A DNA stretch of 64,000 nt. Origin: Spiribacter halobius. GTDB taxonomy: Bacteria > Pseudomonadota > Gammaproteobacteria > Nitrococcales > Nitrococcaceae. The DNA lies in assembly GCF_020883455.1 (NCBI RefSeq), contig NZ_CP086615.1, positions 2,170,001 through 2,234,000 of the forward strand, read 5' to 3'. The position numbers were made by a program, and so were the translations under genes. Positions within the stretch are counted from its first letter, which is position 1; each line of letters begins with the position of its first letter. Of the stretch, positions 1-7,634 are shown piece by piece. Below the pieces are notes generated by a model. It was not told the origin of the DNA, ran no database searches, and saw only the letters and a program-made list of their open reading frames with translations.

Positions 1-993
1 GCCGGGGAAGCGGTGGGTCAGGTGCTCCAGCAACCGCAGCGCGACGCCCCGGCCCGTGCCCTCGTAGCCGTGGATGGTGGTGGCGAGCACGGCCCGCGGC
101 CGGCCTTCCAGCAACGCCTGCAGCCGGGGCAGCGGCAGCGCGGCCGCTTCGTCCACCAGCAGCACCCCCGTTTCGGGTGGCGGGGCCTCGGGTGGCATGA
201 ACGCCGGCTCCCGGGGCGCGGCCTGCCGGAACAACGCCGCGGCTGCACGCCGGCTGGGCGCCGTGACGGTTACCGGCGTCCCCGCTGCCAGCAGCCGGCG
301 GGCCGCGATGCCCAGTGCCGCGGACTTGCCCCGACCCCGGTCCGCGGTGAGCAGCAGGGGGGTGGGTGTGGCGGCGCGGGCATGGACGAGGATATCTGCC
401 ACGGCGTCGGCCTGGTCGTCGGTCAGGCACTCGGGGTCATGCGCGCTGGCCGTCGGCCGCCAGCTCGGGAGCGCCACCTCGCCGACGGGGCAACGCCTGA
501 CCGCCGGGTGGCTTGCGAGGAGACGGATCAGCCGGGTCAGGAAGCGACCCTGGAAGCGCCTGGGCGGGCAGCCATGGCTTGCCAGACGCTCCAGGGCGGG
601 ATCGGCCGTTGCCGGCCAGTCGTCGGCCGGTGGTGTCAGCAGCAGCAGTGCCCCGTCGCCGCGGAGCGCGCCGCCGAGCGCGCCCAGGTCGTCCGGATCG
701 AGGCCGCTGTGGGCGTCAAGCACCGCCGCCGTCAGATCTCCGCCGAGGGCGCGGTTGCCGTGACCCGGTCGCAGCGAGGCCACGCCGTCCGGCGCCGGGC
801 TGCCGATCCAGAGGACCTGCGCCGGGTCGAGTCCATGCAGGCAGGCTCGGGCGTCCTCCCGGCAGGCCTCCGCCTCGCCTTCGATCCAGAGCAGCCGCCG
901 CTCGCCGGGCGGCCAGTCCTGCCGGGCGGCCACGCGTGCGCTCAGGTCGCTTCCCCGCTGGGCCAGTCCGCCACGCCGCGGCCTGGGCGTCAG
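1..993 (-). CDS. tmcA: tRNA(Met) cytidine acetyltransferase TmcA, N-terminal part (runs off the left edge)
   Basis: The reading frame is open from about 993 down to base 1. It encodes the N-terminal domain and the start of the RecD-like helicase module of TmcA, which makes N4-acetylcytidine at the wobble base of elongator tRNA-Met using acetyl-CoA and ATP. Visible motifs are a Walker A (TADRGRGKSAALG), a Walker B (LLVDEAAALPLPRL) and the family motif TTIHGYEGTGRG close to the window edge; the GNAT domain and C-terminus lie outside. No ATG or GTG sits near the expected start. A CTG at 993-991 overlaps the stop of the upstream small ORF (CTGA) and is the best position match to E. coli TmcA; an in-frame GTG some 20 codons further in is the alternative. 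Function is secure, the start is not. Confidence 0.9.
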   Translation of the reverse strand, partial: MTPRPRRGGLAQRGSDLSARVAARQDWPPGERRLLWIEGEAEACREDARACLHGLDPAQVLWIGSPAPDGVASLRPGHGNRALGGDLTAAVLDAHSGLDPDDLGALGGALRGDGALLLLTPPADDWPATADPALERLASHGCPPRRFQGRFLTRLIRLLASHPAVRRCPVGEVALPSWRPTASAHDPECLTDDQADAVADILVHARAATPTPLLLTADRGRGKSAALGIAARRLLAAGTPVTVTAPSRRAAAALFRQAAPREPAFMPPEAPPPETGVLLVDEAAALPLPRLQALLEGRPRAVLATTIHGYEGTGRGVALRLLEHLTHRFPG

Positions 994-1157
994 CCCTGAC
1001 GCTGGCGGGCTGCCTGCAGCAGGCGGCGGGCCCGGCGGCCGGCACGGCCAGAGGCCCGGCTCAGGGTCAGGGCGCGCAGCCGGCGCTGCTGGTCGTTGCC
1101 GCCGCCGTTAGCGGCCTCCGCCGCGGTGCTCAGCAGATCGGACGGCTTGCGGGTCAT
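990..1157 (-). CDS. small basic protein of unknown function (55 aa) upstream of tmcA
   Basis: ATG at 1157 is preceded by a good ribosome binding site (GAGGTGG, 4 bases away). The 55-residue product is rich in Arg, Ala and Gln (22% Arg or Lys), and its second half is almost one amphipathic basic helix, so RNA binding is conceivable. No family was recognised. Its stop TGA overlaps the proposed CTG start of tmcA, which suggests translational coupling. It could equally be a regulatory upstream ORF. Real coding status is moderately likely, judged from the RBS and the coupling only. Confidence 0.5.
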   Translation of the reverse strand: MTRKPSDLLSTAAEAANGGGNDQQRRLRALTLSRASGRAGRRARRLLQAARQRQG

Positions 1158-1350
1158 GCTCCACCTCGGAATGCGTTTCAGGGTGGGCGCAAGATAGGCA
1201 TCCGTGCCGCGGCGCACAAGACGCCAGCCACCGCCAGTGCCGGTTTGCCGATCAGCGGTCGCTCCGTATTGGCACGGCCGACGCCCCACCCAGGGCGTCG
1301 TGGCGAGAGGCCACCCACGCATGGCCGAGTCACGCAAATGATCGGGTCTG

Positions 1351-3198
1351 CTAACGGTAACCGGCCGCCTGCAGTCGGAACAGCCGGGCATAGGTGCCAT
1401 CGGCGGCGATGAGCGCATCGTGACTGCCGTGCTCGAGGATGCGGCCGTCGTCCAGCACCACGATCTCGTCGGCCATGCGCACGGTGGAGAAGCGGTGCGA
1501 GATCAGGATCGCCATGCGGTCCCGGGTCAGGCTGCGGAAGTGCTCGAATATCTCCGCCTCGGCGGCGGCGTCCATGGCTGCGGTGGGCTCGTCGAGGACG
1601 AGGATGTCTGCACCCTGGCGCATGAAGGCGCGGGCCACGGCGATCTTCTGCCACTGGCCGCCGGAGAGCTCGCGGCCGTCCTGGAACCAGCGTCCGAGCT
1701 GGGCGTGGTAGCCGCCGGGGAGCTCCTCGATGAAGTCGTCCGCCAGCCCGCGCCGCGCCGCTTCCCGCCAGCGGGACTCGTCGTCGAAGCGCTCCACGTC
1801 GCCGGCGCCGATGTTCTCGCCCACGGGCAGCTGGTAGCGCATGAAGTCCTGAAAGATCACCCCGATGCGCCGGCGCAGGGTCTCCGGGTCCCAGTCCCGC
1901 AGATCGGTGCCGTCGAGCAGGATGCGTCCGGCGCTCGGCTCGTAGAGACCGGCCAGCAGCTTGATCAGCGTGGTCTTGCCGGAGCCGTTGCGCCCCACCA
2001 GGGCCAGGCTGCGGCCCGGTGCCAGCGTCAGGGAGATGTCCTGCAGCGCCGGTGCCTCGCTGCCCGGATAGCTGAAGCTCACCCCCTCGAAGCGCAGGCC
2101 GTCACCGGGGCGCTCGCCCGCGGTGCGGGTGCCGTGGACGGCGGTCACCGGCTGCTCCAGGTATTCGTAGAGGTTGGAGAGGTAGAGGTTGTCCTCGTAC
2201 ATCCCGCCGATGGCGCCGAGGCTCGCGCTCACGGCGCCCTGGCCCTGGCGGAAGACGGCGAGGTACATGGTCATCTGGCCGAGGCTGATGGCGCCGGCGA
2301 CGGTGGTCGCCACGATCCAGGCGTAGGTGGCGTAGAAGGCGAGGGTCCCCACCAGACCGAGGACGAAGCCCCAGATCTCGCGGCGCAGGGTGAGGTTGCG
2401 GTCCTCCCGGTAGAGGCGACGGAAGATGTCGCGATAGCGCTCCAGGAGCAGCGGCCCGAGCTGAAAGAGCTTGACCTCCTTGGCGCTGTCCTCCCGGGCG
2501 AGCACGGTCTCCAGGTACATCTGCCGGCGCGTGTCCGGCGAGCGCCAGCGGAACAGGCGGAAGGCGTCGCCGGAGAACTTCGCCTCGGAGACGAACTGGG
2601 GCAGCCCGGCGGCGACCAGGATCACCACCGCCCAGGGCGAGAAACCGAGCAGCAGGGCGGCGTAGCTCGTGAGCGATATGCCGTTCTGGAACAGCCCAAA
2701 GGTGCGGTTGACCAGGCTCAGCGGCCGGCTCGAGGCCTCGCGCCGGGCGCGTGTGAGCTTGTCGTAGAACTCCGAGTCCTCGAAGTGGGCCAGCTGCAGG
2801 GTCTGGGCCTTTTCCAGGATCATCACGTTGACGCGCTGGCCGAGCTGGGCCCGGAGCAGTGACTGGGCGGTCTGAATGGCACGCTGGCTGCCGGCGATGC
2901 CGGCCATGATGCCGCCCTCCAGGGCGACCAGCCAGAAAAGTGGCGCCAGCGCGACCGCGCCCTCGGCCTGCACCGCGGCCACCACGCCGTCGACGATGAG
3001 CTGGCCGACCCATGCCGCGGCCGCCGGCAACAGGCCGGCCACCACCGTGGCCACGGCGAGCACCACCGTGAGCGGGCGGCTGGTCTGCCAGACCAGGGCC
3101 ACGGCGCGACGGCTGTAGCGGAACACGCCCAGGTAATCGCGCCAGCTGGCGCGCTCGCGGGGCGGAGCGGGGGAGGCATGGGCGGACGCCATGCACAC
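1351..3198 (-). CDS. ABC transporter, fused permease and ATPase (half-exporter)
   Basis: The protein has 615 residues. About 330 N-terminal residues hold a type-I exporter membrane domain with several hydrophobic segments. The nucleotide-binding domain follows: Walker A GRNGSGKTT near residue 403, signature LSGGQWQKIAVARAF near 510, Walker B ILVLDEPTAAMD near 534 and H-loop ISHRFS near 566. This is the MsbA/lipid-A-exporter-like architecture that works as a homodimer at the inner membrane. The divergence of the membrane half, and LSGGQWQ instead of LSGGQRQ, resemble exporters of peptides or small molecules, but the substrate cannot be read from the sequence. Transcribed divergently from the helicase at 3258, with only 59 bp between them. 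Confidence 0.9.
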   Translation of the reverse strand: MCMASAHASPAPPRERASWRDYLGVFRYSRRAVALVWQTSRPLTVVLAVATVVAGLLPAAAAWVGQLIVDGVVAAVQAEGAVALAPLFWLVALEGGIMAGIAGSQRAIQTAQSLLRAQLGQRVNVMILEKAQTLQLAHFEDSEFYDKLTRARREASSRPLSLVNRTFGLFQNGISLTSYAALLLGFSPWAVVILVAAGLPQFVSEAKFSGDAFRLFRWRSPDTRRQMYLETVLAREDSAKEVKLFQLGPLLLERYRDIFRRLYREDRNLTLRREIWGFVLGLVGTLAFYATYAWIVATTVAGAISLGQMTMYLAVFRQGQGAVSASLGAIGGMYEDNLYLSNLYEYLEQPVTAVHGTRTAGERPGDGLRFEGVSFSYPGSEAPALQDISLTLAPGRSLALVGRNGSGKTTLIKLLAGLYEPSAGRILLDGTDLRDWDPETLRRRIGVIFQDFMRYQLPVGENIGAGDVERFDDESRWREAARRGLADDFIEELPGGYHAQLGRWFQDGRELSGGQWQKIAVARAFMRQGADILVLDEPTAAMDAAAEAEIFEHFRSLTRDRMAILISHRFSTVRMADEIVVLDDGRILEHGSHDALIAADGTYARLFRLQAAGYR

Positions 3199-3257
3199 CA
3201 GTGTACCGCGCGGCCGGGCTGCTATCCTTGCGCGCCTTCAGGGCAGAGGAGGGCGGC

Positions 3258-5285
3258 ATGCTCGATCCGGATCAGGCGCGCGTCGTGGCCCACGGCAGCG
3301 GCCCGGCGGTGGTGCTCGCCGGCGCGGGGGCCGGCAAGACCCGCTGTACCACCGAGCGGGCCCGCCGCCGGCTGCTGGAGGACGGCGTCCCGGCCGAGGC
3401 CATGGTGTTGCTCACCTTCACCAACAAGGCCGCCGGCGAAATGCGCGAGCGTCTGGCGGCGCGCCTGAACGGTGCCGTGCCGCCACCGTGGATCGGCACC
3501 TTCCACAGCTTTGGCAGCCGCCTGCTCCGCACCCACGGCGAGGCCATCGGCGTGCCGCCCAACGCCACGCTGATGGACGCCGAGGACAGCCGGCGCATGC
3601 TCGACACCTTGCTGGCCGGCCCTTTCTCCGACCCCGAGCGGCGCCGGCGGGCGCTGTCGCTGCAGGAGGCGCTGAGCGCCGCGGGTCTGGATCTGACCGA
3701 CGACGCCGACCTGGAACCCGCCCGGGACCTCTGTGATGCTGCGGGCTTCGGGCCCGTGGCGGCCGCGCGGCTGCTGCAGCGCCTGCGGCGCTACGACCGC
3801 GAGAAGCGCCAGGCGGCGATGCTGGATTTCGCCGATCTCATCCTGCTGCCGGCCCGGCTCCTGCGCCGCGATCCGGCGCTCTGCGCGCGGCTCACGGGTG
3901 CCCTGCGCGACATCACCGTAGACGAGGCCCAGGACACCGACGGCGCACAGTTCCGCCTGCTGCGTCTGCTCACGCCCCAGGACCGCACCGTGGTGCTGGT
4001 GGGGGACGATGATCAGGCGATCTACGAGTGGCGGCACGCGCGGCCGCAGAACCTGCGGGACTTCATCGCCGCCGAGGCGCCGGCCGTCTACCGCCTGGAG
4101 CGCAACTATCGCTCCGCGCCGGCCATCGTCACCGGCGGCGTCGCCCTGGTGCGCCATAACCTGGAGCGCCTCGAGAAGCACCCCTATGCGGTGCGCCCTG
4201 CGGCGGAGGAGACGGTCCGGCTGCGACTGTGGGGTGATGCCGAGGGCATGGCCGAGGGCGTGGCGGCCACGTTGCAGGACGCCCTGGACGCCGGCACACC
4301 GGCGGACGAGCTGGCCGTGCTCTACCGCAAGAACCGTCTGGCCCGCCCGCTCGAGGCGGCGCTGCTGCGGCGGGGGCTGCCCTACCGGGTCAAGGCCGGT
4401 ATGGATCTGCTGGCCCACGCCGACGTGCGCATGATGCTCGCTGCCGGCCGGCTTGCCGCCAATCGGCGGGACATGCGGGCCCTCGCGCGCCTGGCGGACC
4501 TGGTGCCGGGCCTCGGTGCCCGGGGCGTAGGCCGCCTGCTGGACGCCGGCGGCGATCCGCTGGCGCAGGGTGGGCGGCTGTCACCGAAGGGTGCGGCCGG
4601 AGTGGCCGACCTGGCCCGCGCCATTGACGCCCTGTCCCGGCAGGGGCCGGCAGGGCTCGAGAGCTGGTGCCTGCAGACGCCGCTGGTGCGCGACTGGCTG
4701 GAGCGCCGCATCCGCGCCGCCGCGGGCGGACGCAAGGCGGAGGCGCCGGCCGTGGAGCGCGGCTGGCGCCCGGTACGGGCGCGGCTCGCCGCGATTCAGC
4801 GCGCCATGCAGCGGCGCCTGCAGGGGCTGCCCGCCGCCAGCGGCGATGCGGAACGCTGGTCCGCGGCCCTGGAGATCGCCGCCACCGGCACCGAGGAGGC
4901 GGAGCCCGAGTCCGGGCGCATTACGCTGAGCACCATCCATGGGGCCAAGGGCCTGGAGTGGGGCCGGGTGCACCTGTTCGGCTTCAGCGAGGGGCTGCTG
5001 CCCATGGCCCGCGACGGCGTCGTGGAGAACCTGGCCGAGGAGCGCCGGCTCGCCTACGTTGCCGTTACCCGCGCGCGGGACGCCCTCATGCTGCACCATG
5101 CCGACCGGGTGGATACGGGGGATGGCCAGGGGGTGCGGAGCGTTGCCGTCTCTCCCTTCGTCGAGGAGATCCGCCGCGGCCAGCCGGTGGTGGAGGAGGA
5201 CCGCCGCCCTGGTGCCGAGCTGCCCGCCGACGCGGGGGCGACGGACTGGCTCGCCGCCATGCGAGCGGGCCTTGGGAGTCCCTGA
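3258..5285 (+). CDS. UvrD/Rep-family DNA helicase (SF1A)
   Basis: The product is a 675-residue superfamily 1 helicase that should translocate 3'-5' on single-stranded DNA in repair or replication restart. Motif I is AGAGAGKT near residue 30; motif Ia is TFTNKAAGEM; motif II is VDEAQDTD; then GDDDQAIYEWR (III), LERNYRS (IV), STIHGAKGLEW (V) and YVAVTRARD (VI). FADLILLPARLL and ARPQNL resemble E. coli Rep more than UvrD, but the 2B region is divergent and the C-terminus is short. The ATG at 3258 is preferred over an upstream in-frame start because GAGGAGGG lies just before it and the protein then begins MLDPDQARVV as in the family. Rep orthology is not certain. Confidence 0.9.
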   Translation: MLDPDQARVVAHGSGPAVVLAGAGAGKTRCTTERARRRLLEDGVPAEAMVLLTFTNKAAGEMRERLAARLNGAVPPPWIGTFHSFGSRLLRTHGEAIGVPPNATLMDAEDSRRMLDTLLAGPFSDPERRRRALSLQEALSAAGLDLTDDADLEPARDLCDAAGFGPVAAARLLQRLRRYDREKRQAAMLDFADLILLPARLLRRDPALCARLTGALRDITVDEAQDTDGAQFRLLRLLTPQDRTVVLVGDDDQAIYEWRHARPQNLRDFIAAEAPAVYRLERNYRSAPAIVTGGVALVRHNLERLEKHPYAVRPAAEETVRLRLWGDAEGMAEGVAATLQDALDAGTPADELAVLYRKNRLARPLEAALLRRGLPYRVKAGMDLLAHADVRMMLAAGRLAANRRDMRALARLADLVPGLGARGVGRLLDAGGDPLAQGGRLSPKGAAGVADLARAIDALSRQGPAGLESWCLQTPLVRDWLERRIRAAAGGRKAEAPAVERGWRPVRARLAAIQRAMQRRLQGLPAASGDAERWSAALEIAATGTEEAEPESGRITLSTIHGAKGLEWGRVHLFGFSEGLLPMARDGVVENLAEERRLAYVAVTRARDALMLHHADRVDTGDGQGVRSVAVSPFVEEIRRGQPVVEEDRRPGAELPADAGATDWLAAMRAGLGSP

Positions 5286-5423
5286 GGGTCCTTCCAGCGT
5301 GTCCCGGGAGAACGGCCCGCGCATCGCCCTGCCGCCGCACGCGATGAGCCGGCAGCATCGCGGATACGCGCGTGTCGCTACCGGGTCTTCACGCTGTCGG
5401 GTGGGGGGATCCCGCGGCCGGGG

Positions 5424-5453
5424 TTGACGCCACCGCGCTTTGAGCGCTTTACT
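5424..5453 (+). promoter_or_regulatory. putative sigma70 promoter for the leu leader
   Basis: TTGACG at 5424-5429 and TTTACT at 5448-5453 are separated by 18 bp. Predicted transcription start is about 5460, the A of the leader-peptide ATG, so the leader peptide might be translated leaderless. There is no other strong hexamer pair in the gap between the helicase gene and leuA. Assignment is by eye. Confidence 0.45.
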
Positions 5454-5459
5454 GCGGCC

Positions 5460-5549
5460 ATGCTGTGGAACCCTCGCCACCTGCCGAACGCCCTCCGCCT
5501 GCCGCTGCTCCTGTCCGGCGGGCTGCTGCTGCGCCGCGCGCGCAGCTGA
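5460..5549 (+). CDS. leuL: leucine-rich leader peptide of leuA (29 aa)
   Basis: The ORF encodes 29 residues, of which 10 are leucine, including the runs LPLLL and GGLLL, and ends TGA at 5547. It lies about 200 bases upstream of leuA on the same strand and is too short for ordinary ORF calling. Ribosome stalling at these Leu codons when charged tRNA-Leu is scarce is the classic sensor of leu operon attenuation in enterobacteria. No Shine-Dalgarno is obvious, and the predicted start of transcription coincides with the ATG. The Leu-codon stretch overlaps one arm of a 12-bp complementary pair (see the attenuator entry). Confidence 0.8.
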   Translation: MLWNPRHLPNALRLPLLLSGGLLLRRARS

Positions 5550-5712
5550 TCCACACCCCCCCAAACCGCTGAGCCTTGAGATGCACCGCCGACCCGGCGG
5601 AGCCAACCCGTGACCGGACAGGAGCCCGGTGATGCGAACCAACCCAGTTCCCCTTCTTCGACTGCCCAGCGGCTGCCGGGCCTTGCGCGGGCCATAGCCC
5701 GCCCGGCAGCCG
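5507..5712 (+). promoter_or_regulatory. leuA attenuator: competing RNA pairings and 12-bp hairpin
   Basis: GCTCCTGTCCGG (5507-5518, inside the leader Leu codons) is perfectly complementary to CCGGACAGGAGC (5614-5625). Downstream, CGGCTGCCGGGC (5670-5681) pairs perfectly with GCCCGGCAGCCG (5701-5712), with a smaller GCGGGC/GCCCGC stem in its loop. A ribosome stalled on the Leu codons would block the first pairing and free the 5624-5629 GCCCGG segment to compete for CCGGGC at 5676-5681. That is the expected switch logic. No U-run follows the last hairpin, so a factor-assisted or translational mechanism is possible. Confidence 0.65.
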
Positions 5713-5756
5713 ACGCGCCGAACGCTCAACAGGCATAGCGAAGAAAGGGCAACACC

Positions 5757-7457
5757 ATGCTTCAGGATCCATCGCGAAAATACCGCCCGTACCGCCCGGT
5801 TCAGCTCGCCGACCGCAGCTGGCCGGATCAGCTCATCACCCGTCCACCGGTGTGGATGAGCACCGATCTGCGCGACGGCAACCAGGCGCTGTTCGAGCCC
5901 ATGGACGCCGAGCGCAAGCTCGAGCTGTTCCGCATGCTCACCGAGGTGGGGCTGCGGGAGATCGAGGTGGGCTTTCCGTCGGCCTCGCAGACGGACTACG
6001 ACTTCGTGCGCCGGCTGATCGACGAGGACCGCATCCCCGAGGGCGTGTGGATCGAGGTGCTTACCCAGGCGCGCCCGGAGCTGATTCAGCGCACCATGGA
6101 GGCGGTGAGCGATGCGCCGCGGGTGATCGTGCACGTCTACAACGCCACGTCACCGGTGTTTCGCGAGGTGGTCTTCGGTCAGGACCGGGACGGCGTAATG
6201 GCCATGGCCGTGCGTGGCGCGCGCCAGATCCGCGAGCTCGCCGAGGCCAACCCGCAGACCGAGTGGCGCTTCCAGTACAGCCCGGAGACCTTCAGCACGA
6301 CGGAGCTGGACTTTGCCAGGGACATAGTCGATGCCGTGACCGAGGTCTGGGAGGCAGGCCCGGAGCGGCCGGTGATCATCAACCTCCCCGCTACCGTTGA
6401 GATGTCCACGCCCAACGTCTTCGCGGATCAGATCGAGTGGATGCACCGCAACCTCTCGAGGCGTGACGGCATCGTGCTGAGCGTCCACCCGCACAACGAC
6501 CGCGGCACCGCGGTGGCCGCGGCGGAGCTCGCGCTGATGGCCGGCGCGGACCGGGTGGAGGGGTGCCTGTTCGGCAACGGCGAGCGCACCGGTAACGTGG
6601 ACCTGGTGACGCTGGCGCTGAACCTCTACACCCACGGCGTGCATCCGGGGCTCGACTTCTCGCGCATCAACGACGTCGTGCGCACGGTGGAAAACTGCAC
6701 CCGCATCGCCGTGCACCCGCGCCATCCCTATGTCGGCGATCTGGTGTTCACGGCGTTCTCGGGGTCCCATCAGGACGCCATCCGCAAGGGCTTCGCGGTG
6801 CAGCAGGAGGACGGCCCCTGGCAGGTGCCCTACCTCACCATCGACCCGCGGGATCTCGGGCGCACCTATGAATCCGTGATCCGGGTGAACAGCCAGTCCG
6901 GCAAGGGCGGCATCGCCTACCTGATGGAGCGCGAGTACGGGCTCGCCATGCCGCGGCGGCTGCAGGTGGAGTTCAGCCAGGTGGTCCAGGCCTGGACCGA
7001 CGACACCGGCAAGGAGGTCCGCGCCGAGGAGCTCTGGCGCATCTTCGAGCAGGAGTATCTCGTGCTCGAGGAGCCGGTGGACTACCTCGGGCACAGCCTC
7101 TTCGACGTCGAGGACCGCCAGGGCATCCGCCTGCGAGTACGCGAGCAGGGCCGCGAGGAGACGCTGACCGGCGTTGGCAACGGCCCCATCGACGCGCTGC
7201 TCGCCGCCCTGGATGCGGATGTCCGCGTCCAGCACTACGAGGAGCACTCCATGGGCCGCGGCTCGGATGCCCGCGCCGTCTGCTTCATGGAGCTCTCCGC
7301 GGATGGGGTCCCCGGCGACGTCTACGGTGTCGGCATTCATCCGAACATCGTGACGGCGTCCATCCGCGCCGTGATCAGCGGCATCAACCGCATCTGGGCC
7401 CGCCTCCCGGCCGACCGCCGCGAGGCCCTGTTCCGGGCCGGCGAACGTTTCGGCTAG
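5757..7457 (+). CDS. leuA: 2-isopropylmalate synthase, long (LeuA2) type
   Basis: Catalyses acetyl-CoA plus 2-ketoisovalerate to 2-isopropylmalate, the committed step of leucine synthesis. The 566-residue protein has the DRE-TIM metallolyase barrel (STDLRDGNQALFEPM near residue 35, metal ligands in SVHPHNDRGTA, glycine-rich GNGERTGNVDL) and the C-terminal LeuA dimer/regulatory domain ending in VGIHPNIVTASIRAVISGINR. Start, length and N-terminus (PSRKYRPYRPVQLADRSWP) match the long form known from Pseudomonas and actinobacteria rather than the roughly 520-residue E. coli form. RBS: GAAAGGG. It stands alone, without leuCDB, behind the leader-peptide attenuator. Confidence 0.97.
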   Translation: MLQDPSRKYRPYRPVQLADRSWPDQLITRPPVWMSTDLRDGNQALFEPMDAERKLELFRMLTEVGLREIEVGFPSASQTDYDFVRRLIDEDRIPEGVWIEVLTQARPELIQRTMEAVSDAPRVIVHVYNATSPVFREVVFGQDRDGVMAMAVRGARQIRELAEANPQTEWRFQYSPETFSTTELDFARDIVDAVTEVWEAGPERPVIINLPATVEMSTPNVFADQIEWMHRNLSRRDGIVLSVHPHNDRGTAVAAAELALMAGADRVEGCLFGNGERTGNVDLVTLALNLYTHGVHPGLDFSRINDVVRTVENCTRIAVHPRHPYVGDLVFTAFSGSHQDAIRKGFAVQQEDGPWQVPYLTIDPRDLGRTYESVIRVNSQSGKGGIAYLMEREYGLAMPRRLQVEFSQVVQAWTDDTGKEVRAEELWRIFEQEYLVLEEPVDYLGHSLFDVEDRQGIRLRVREQGREETLTGVGNGPIDALLAALDADVRVQHYEEHSMGRGSDARAVCFMELSADGVPGDVYGVGIHPNIVTASIRAVISGINRIWARLPADRREALFRAGERFG

Positions 7458-7466
7458 GAGTGTCTG

Positions 7467-7503
7467 CGCCCGCAGCCGTGAATCGGCGAGATGTGCGGGC
7501 TAG
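7467..7503 (+). repeat. REP-like repeat copy (ends GCGGGCTAG)
   Basis: A 37-bp stretch containing GTGAATCGGCGAGATGTG followed by CGGGCTAG. It matches the arms of the 184-bp element at 42412-42595 and related copies at 14370, 16784 and 34028. It lies 10 bp past the leuA stop codon. Confidence 0.7.
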
Positions 7504-7518
7504 TGGAGGGCCGCTCTA

Positions 7519-7605
7519 AACACAACGACACAACGGGCACAACGATTCACAACGAAATCCTCCTCTCTTCGTTGTGTACCGTTGTGCTCGTTGTGTCGTT
7601 GTGTT
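7519..7605. repeat. large inverted repeat built of ACACAACG units
   Basis: Two 38-bp arms (7519-7556 and 7568-7605) are inverted copies with four mismatches around an 11-bp centre. Each arm is a tandem of degenerate CACAACG-type units. The element sits between the convergent leuA and recQ genes and could fold into a very long hairpin in either transcript. A single arm recurs at 37661-37690. Confidence 0.9.
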
Positions 7606-7634
7606 GGGTGTCGGCGCCTTTTGGCGTGCCACCG

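Noticed and set aside
5670-5712. Simple intrinsic terminator before leuA
   Set aside because: The stem is strong but no U-run follows and leuA begins 45 bp later; with the leader peptide and competing pairing it is better read as part of an attenuator.
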